Shown one piece after another: positions 58,013-64,000 of a stretch of 64,000 nucleotides of DNA. Every line of letters starts with the position of its first letter. Position 1 is the stretch's first letter. The DNA comes from Raffaelea ambrosiae. Taxonomy: Eukaryota; Ascomycota; Sordariomycetes; Ophiostomatales; Ophiostomataceae. Position numbers and translations under genes: made by a program. The notes beneath the pieces were generated by a model. That model did no database searches. It saw only the letters and a list, made by a program, of their open reading frames with translations, and was not told where the DNA came from. The DNA lies in NCBI GenBank assembly GCA_002778195.1, contig PCDI01000005.1, forward strand, positions 2,729,093-2,793,092, read 5' to 3'.

Positions 58013-59580
58013 ATGGAGAAATCGCCGCCGTTAGCCGACTCATCCAAAAAGACAATTGTCTTCTTCCACCCCGACCTGGGCATTGGCGGTGCCGAGCGGC
58101 TGGTCGTCGACGCGGCAGTCGGGCTGCAAAATCGCGGCCACAAGGTTGTCATCTTTACGAGCCACTGCGATCCCACGCACTGCTTCGATGAAGTGAAGCC
58201 GGGTGGGTGGCTCTGCGAAGGACATGAATAGCCAGCCAGGCTCTGTCTTTGTGTGTGTACTGACCTTTTCTCTCTATAGGAACGGGTGTGCTGGACGTGC
58301 GCGTCCGCGGCGGCGACGTCGTGCCGCCCTCGGTCCTGGGCCGGTTTGCCATTCTGTGCGCGATTGCGCGCCAGGTGCATCTCCTGCTGCAGGTCGGCGT
58401 GGCGTCGCACGAGCTGGCCGATCTGAAGCCGACGGCCTTTTTTGTCGACCAGCTGTCGGCAGGCGTGCCGCTGCTGGGCCACCTGGGCAGTCGGCATGCC
58501 TCGTCCCAGCGAGTGCCCACCCTCTTCTACTGCCACTTCCCGGACCTGCTGCTCGCCCAGGGCCGCCAGCGCTGGTGGAAGCGCCTGTACCGCGTGCCCT
58601 TTGACGCGCTCGAGCAGTGGAGCATGGGCTTCGCCGATGCCGTGGCCGTCAACTCCCAGTTCACCCGGGGCGTGGTCTCCCAGACGTGGCCGCGTCTGGC
58701 GGCGCACACGGACCTGCGCGTCGTCTACCCCTGCATCGACGTTGGACGCGGCGATGGCGGCGGCGGCCAGACACCACAAACACCACAGACACCCCCCTGG
58801 CAGGGCATGCCGTTTGTCCTCAGCATCAACCGGTTTGAGCGCAAAAAGGACATTGGCCTCGCCATCCGCGCGTTTGCGGGCCTGCCGGTGGTCCGTCGCC
58901 ACGGCTGCCGTCTCGTGGTCGCCGGCGGCTACGACAGCCGCGTCGCCGAGAACGTCGCCTGCCACCACGAGCTCAACGACCTCGCCTTGTCACTGGGCCT
59001 CAACACGGCCACGGCCGAGACTACCGCCAGCGCGCTGCACGCGCCCCCCGACATCCAGGTCTTGTTCCTGCTGTCGGTGCCCTCCGCCCTCAAGACGCTG
59101 CTCCTGCAGAGCGCGCGCCTGCTCGTCTACACGCCGGCCCGCGAACACTTTGGCATTGTGCCGCTGGAGGCCATGCTGGCGGGCTGCCCGGTATTGGCGT
59201 GCCACTCGGGCGGGCCCACCGAGACGGTCGTCGAGGGCGAGACCGGCTGGCTGCGCGACGGGGACGACATCCAGGCGTGGACGGCGGTGATGGGCCGGGT
59301 CCTGCCGGCGCCGGCCGGCGCTTCGGCGTCGGACGACGATGGCGCCTTGACGGACAAGCAGCGGGCGGCCATGGCGGCCGCTGGACGCCAGCGGGTGCGC
59401 AGCCAGTTTGCGGACGTGCAGATGGCGGCGCGGCTGGACGGGATCCTGGACGAGCTGGCGACGAAGGCCGCGACAACACCGGCCCCGACGTCATTCCCCA
59501 GCCTGACCCTGATTGCATTGTTCTTGCTAGCTGTCTTGGCGGCGTTGATTGCCGTCGTGGTCAAGGTGGTGTTTTTCTGA
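58013..59580 (+). CDS. ALG2: Alpha-1,3/1,6-mannosyltransferase Alg2
   Basis: Two exons (58,013-58,202 and 58,280-59,580) give about 496 residues; the 77-bp intron runs GTGGGT...TATAG. Alg2 adds the second and third mannoses to the dolichol-linked oligosaccharide on the cytosolic face of the ER, early in N-glycosylation. It is a GT4 family, GT-B fold enzyme. The start of the fold is clear (KKTIVFFHPDLGIGGAERLV, VVIFTSHCDPTHCFDE), as are FVLSINRFERKKDIGLAIRA and the EX7E nucleotide-sugar motif EHFGIVPLEAMLAGCPVLAC with SGGPTETVVEGETGW (about residue 351 onward). The last 27 residues are hydrophobic (LIALFLLAVLAALIAVVV), the usual C-terminal membrane anchor. An in-frame ATG at 57,980 is an alternative start, but homologues begin close to the chosen one. 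Confidence 0.95.
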
Positions 59581-60232
59581 GAGAGATTGTAGGAGGGGGT
59601 GGGGAGACAAGAAAACCTCAGTGTACCAAAAAGCAGTCTCTTTTGCTGTTTAGATCAGTCTGGTTTGCAGGCTATTTTCGTTTTCATTTTGATTCTCGTA
59701 CTCATTCGTGGGGCTTTTTTTTTCTTTTTCTTTTTTGGTAGCAAAGTACTTTGATTTGCAATGCAGTAAAAAAATAAAAACAGAGAGGTATTTGGTGGCA
59801 AGAAGAAGAAGTAAACATGAAGGGTTTTAAAAGATAAAAAGACATATAAAAAGAAACGCCCATTTCCTCGCCCCGTTTGTCTGCATCGCTACCGCAAGGT
59901 TTGTCTGGGCTGCAAGTGAGGAGAGAACCCACATGCAACTCGGACCGACCAGGCTTAAGGAATTTGCTGGACCAAACGAGACTCCCACCGTTGCCGACGC
60001 GCAACATTGTTGAAAAACAGCCGCCACTCATTACCAAACAGACAAACCATAAAACAATAACAAAACGAGTACATCGTTTACTTTAACCAGAAGAACCAAA
60101 CGAGCCCGAAAAACACCCAACTCTTCCATTCACTTATCTTTTTTTTTTGTCATGTTTTCTTTTGCTCAACCAGACCAGAAAAAAAAAGAGAAGCCGCTCA
60201 TGCATAGGACACGCAAACTACCCAGTTCCCGT
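59581..60232. other. 3' flanks of ALG2 and the cupredoxin gene
   Basis: Convergent downstream regions, A/T-rich with poly-T runs and AATAAA-like sequence near 59,772. No gene is seen. Confidence 0.5.
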
Positions 60233-60998
60233 CTATAGCAGGAACAGTGAGCCGGCCACTGCTGCCAGTGCCGCGACGAACTTGGGCACGTAGAGCGGCG
60301 AGCTGTCGCTGGTAGTCACAGCCGTGCCCGAGGACGTGGAGCCCGTTGTGGTCGTGCTGCCGCTGGTGCCGCCGTTGGTGGTGTCGGTGCCGGGAACGGA
60401 GGTGGTGGACTTGGCAGCCAGGGCCTTGAAGTTGGCCAGCGACCGGGAGGAGTTGGCGGTGGTGCTACGCGCGGGGTGTTAATTTGGTATCCTTTGATTG
60501 TAGGACGGTGGTAAAAAGGGGAAAAGGGGGGGGGATCTCACTTCTCGTTGATGACCATGACCATGCCGGCTTCGCAGTGCTTGCCCTGGGCGCAGTACAC
60601 CCAGATGGGGGTGGTGTTGTTGACCTGGATGGTGTAGGTGGCGACCATGCCCTGGGCCAGGCTGGCAGCGGCGGGCACGAAGCCGGAGTGGAAGCCGGTG
60701 ACGTTGCTGTTGAAGTTGCTGATGGGCTGGCAGGGCTGGTCAAAGGTCGACTGGGTCACGGTGTGGTTGCCAGCCAGGAACTGGAACTGCACCATGTCAC
60801 CGGCGGCGACCTTGATGTTGTCGGGCTGGTAGACCAGGGAGTTGTTCTTAGTCGAGACCTCGACAACGGTGACCGTTGTTTGGGCTGGAGAAGATGTTAA
60901 TACAACGTAAGAGGAGGGGGGGCTGAAAGGGCATCGTGAATCGACTCACCAGATGCCAGACCCAGAAGGGCCGTGAGCGCGAGAGTGGTGAACTGCAT
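60233..60998 (-). CDS. Secreted cupredoxin-domain protein, probably GPI-anchored
   Basis: Three exons on the minus strand (60,998-60,950, 60,884-60,542 and 60,464-60,233) give 207 residues. A signal peptide (MQFTTLALTALLGLASA) is followed by a cupredoxin fold at about residues 18-131. The type-1 copper ligands are all present: His57 (GNHTV), then Cys114, His119 and Met124 in YCAQGKHCEAGM with the C-x4-H-x4-M spacing. Several N-glycosylation sequons are present (NNS, NHT, NVT, NNT). A Ser/Thr/Gly-rich stalk and a hydrophobic C-terminus (PKFVAALAAVAGSLFLL) suggest a GPI anchor at the plasma membrane or cell wall. This is a common family of extracellular serine/threonine-rich fungal proteins whose electron-transfer partner is unknown. 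The start codon has a good context (caccATGC). Confidence 0.88.
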
Positions 60999-63900
60999 GG
61001 TGACGGTTGTTTTTTTGTGTTGAATGGGATGAATCCGCTTGGGATGTTGTTTTTTGTCTTTAAAAGAGAGAATGGGTGGGAAAATGAATGGAATAGGGTA
61101 TGAAATACAGAAGCGACTCGCGCCTTTTTGTTGCTTGGGTTAGAAAAAAAAAGAATGGATGGTCAGGACTAGCCTCAACTGCTGTGTAAACGAGAAGAAA
61201 AAAATAAAGAAGGGAACAGAGAAAGTAGTATACAACAGGAAATGGAAGAAGACACAGAAAGAAACAAAAAAGGACAAAAAGTGCTGGTAAACAGGTGTAT
61301 GAAGAAGAAAAAAAGTGACGAGAGAGAGTATGAGAAGGACGAGCAGGGTGGGAAACCGGCATGAATTATATGAACATCTCCGACGGCGTCGCAGAGCAGC
61401 CGGAAGGACGAGGTGCACACCAGGACGGCTGAATGAAGGATCGCCCAGATGGGGGACAGGGGGGGAGGACACAAGGGTGGGTGTACGTTGCCAAGCCTAC
61501 GAGTCCCAGCAGGTCACTGACCACATCGACAGGCCCCGTCTGAGTGGAACCGAGATCCGCTTGGAAACTCTTGTTGGCCGAAGAGGAGAAAAGGCAAGGG
61601 TACGAGAAGAGAGGACAACCAGAGCACTGGCCCGTGGACCCTTGAAACAAGAGAGAGGCAGACCCCGGAACACTTGCACAGCGTTGCAGAACACGACCCG
61701 TTGTTGTGCTTTGCAGAGACCAGACAGACAACAGACAGGGCCCTTGCCCATGCCAGCCTCTGCGAGTATCAGATGGTTCGTTGAGACTCGTCGAGAGGCC
61801 TCTTTTTGCTTCTCTCGCGAGAGGGAGCACGAGCAATTCTTGTTTGAAGTAAGACGAAACACGGCCACCGCGCGGCCCCCCTTTGCCTCTTTCTCTGCAT
61901 CTCGTTCTTTGACGAAAACCATCCCGGGGCGTTTCTTGGTTCTCTTGATCTCATGTTTGGAAGAAGCACACCCTGTGCATCAGAAACGCCCGAAAGGAAA
62001 CATTTCGTGATGCTGGCATGGCATCCAATGGCCACACACACACACACACACGCGCGCGCGCTCAGAGTTCGCCCTTCGGGGGGAAGACATCTACAGATGC
62101 AGCTTACATGGGCGGAAATAGACGAAACACAGGAGAGCATATGAAAGGAGGCCGGAGGGGGGGCCCATCTGACAACGCCAAAAAGCCAAATAAAAAGAAG
62201 ACGCCGCTAAAAAAAAGTTGAACAAGCTTAAAGGGACAGATGGGGAATGGGGGATTGGGGAGGAGACAACAACCACACGAAACCCAAATGGAGGCCATTT
62301 TTTTTTCTTCCCTCTTTTCTTCTTCTGCCTCGTGCGTATAGCGTGACAACTGGCGAGAGACAGGCCGTTTGGGTTGTGGAGAATGGGACGCCCGGCCACC
62401 TGCTGCATATCTCGTCTCGTTCCGACTTGCCATTTTTTCTGGAACCGAATTGTGAAGCAAAAGCAGATGCAGATACAGATGCAGATGAAAAGTGTTCCCA
62501 TACACATTCCCACGCACAGAAGAAAAAGCATCTGCTTGCGTATGCAAGTCGTATGCTTCTCTTCTCGTCTTTGGGAAAAAAAAAAGAAAAAAAAAAAACA
62601 AAAACCTCAGATAACCGCCGTATCATGATGACACTGCCTGCTTCATTGCGTATGCAGTTGTGTCCACTGTCAGGCCAAAGCCCAAACTTTATGCGCTGAA
62701 GAGACGAACGAGAGACGTCCCCCAGATGTGTCTGAACCGGGTGTGGGTGCGTTGTGTATGTATGGCTTAGGCTTTCCAACTACGCACGCACACACACGCC
62801 AGACGCAAACCGGCAAAGACGTGTTCCGAATGCTGTCGCAACACTGCAAAAAGGGGGGGGGGGGGGGACAAGAGGCACAGAAACATTAAGAGACAACGAT
62901 GGGAAGGGGACGGGGGTCTGAGATCGGCTCGCATTTCCCTCATTGGCGTCTCCGTCATTGGGCAAGAGCCCCGGCAGACACAGGCAGGGCCAGGGCCAGG
63001 AAGATGAAAGGCCTGCAAGCAGCCAGCAGACACGACTACATAGTAGAGGGCAACAAAAAAAAAAGGAACAACAAGCTCGGGGGGAGGGTGGCATTCCTGG
63101 ATGCACCCACGGGCTAACAGACTGGCCGTGTGGTGGTAGCAGCAGAAATAATAATAAAAATTAAGAGTAAAAATAAGAATAAAAATAAAAATTAAGATCA
63201 AAATTAAAGATCAAAATTCAGAGAGAAACGCCCCCCTGCTGTCTTGGACGGGCAGAACCCAAACGCTTGAGGCTTGGAAGCTTAACAGAGTGTCAGCGCT
63301 AGTTAGGGGGCGGGGGTGCCCCGTAGCGGCGGGGGCGATGGAGTCGCAGCAGGGCCCAGATACAGTTTGGCTCTTTGGCTTTTTGGCTCTTTTGGGTTTG
63401 TCTGGGGCTCTTGGGGGGGGGGCTTGGAGGGGGGCGCCGCTTGGGTCGCCTTGGCTGCGGCCCACGGCATCTCTTAGTGGCCGAGATGTCCAGGAGCCAA
63501 CCATAGGCGGGCTGGGGGGGCCTGAGTCAGTCTCGCCTTCCCCACCCGCTCGGATGCGCGTCAAGTTCCAGACCCCTGTCAAACGCAACTCAAACTCGAC
63601 AGCGTCTGATCGGCGGTTTCCGAGCCTCAACCAGGGGGGGCGCGGCCATCCAGCGACCTTGTTTTTGGTAAGCAAAGGGGAAGACAACAGAGGGGGGGAA
63701 AAAGTCGAAAGTCGAAAATCGCCAACCCCGACAAACCAAACAACGACAGTCGAAAACGCCACCTCGGAAATGATTCGCAGGAACTCGGGTCATTCGTGCA
63801 TCTCGGAGAGAAAAAAAAAAGAGGAAAGCGAGAAGAGGCGGGAAAAAAAAAACAAGGACGTGAATCAGCATTGTCCTTGCTCTGAGCTGCGCATGTCGGT

Positions 63901-64000
63901 GGCAGTGCTGGCCGGCCACGTGATGGCTGAAAGAAGAAAGAGTTTCGTTCAACTGTTTTTTTCTCTTTTCTTTTTTGTGTCCCTTGTTGTTTGGTGAACA
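60999..64000. other. 3 kb right-end region without a supported gene
   Basis: It begins with the cupredoxin promoter; a TTTAAA element lies about 60 bases upstream of the start. Further right are a CA/CG dinucleotide run (about 62,033-62,060), a poly-G run near 62,856-62,868, an A/T-rich imperfect repeat of aaaataa/aaaatta units (about 63,140-63,215) and a CACGTG at 63,917-63,922. Open frames are low-complexity. It probably holds the promoter of a gene beyond the edge. Confidence 0.5.

Noticed and set aside
17861..63922. Apparent enrichment of CACGTG E-boxes across promoters
   Set aside because: I found about ten sites; chance alone predicts roughly fifteen in 64 kb, so only the close pairs, not the overall number, are worth noting.

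Overview
This window is nuclear DNA of a filamentous ascomycete, most likely a Sordariomycete. The evidence is genes with short introns (65-179 bp, GT..AG, CTAAC/CTGAC-type branch sites), GC-rich third codon positions, pyrimidine-rich leaders before start codons, and a set of orthologues typical of Pezizomycotina. Names rest on recognising protein motifs by eye; no database search was possible. Exon borders were set by reading splice sites and checking that the joined frame stays open and a multiple of three.

Layout. 1-19,349 is a very long stretch with no gene I can support; it holds microsatellites, homopolymers and short tandem repeats. From 19,350 onward there are ten confident or fairly confident protein genes: the eIF2B gamma subunit (minus), a Pex22-like peroxin (plus), SAGA subunit Spt20 (plus), the mitochondrial phosphate carrier (minus), an F-box protein (minus), Atg27 (plus), a Kcs1-type inositol polyphosphate kinase (minus), a long uncharacterised fungal protein (minus) divergent from the Nud1/Cdc11 septation/mitotic-exit scaffold (plus), and Alg2 mannosyltransferase (plus). 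A small secreted, probably GPI-anchored cupredoxin (minus) follows. The last 3 kb has no supported gene.

Most genes are unrelated housekeeping functions (translation initiation, peroxisome import, chromatin, mitochondrial transport, autophagy, inositol pyrophosphates, mitotic exit, N-glycosylation). There is no operon-like or biosynthetic cluster.

The most unusual signal is in the Kcs1-type gene. The exon encoding the start of the kinase fold also encodes, in the same uninterrupted frame and upstream of it, a domain that looks like an LTR-retrotransposon Gag/capsid. There is no ATG between the two, so unless an undetected upstream exon splices in, the kinase is made as a Gag-like/kinase fusion. 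A second point of interest is the promoter shared by the uncharacterised gene and the Nud1/Cdc11 gene, which carries two MluI cell-cycle boxes.
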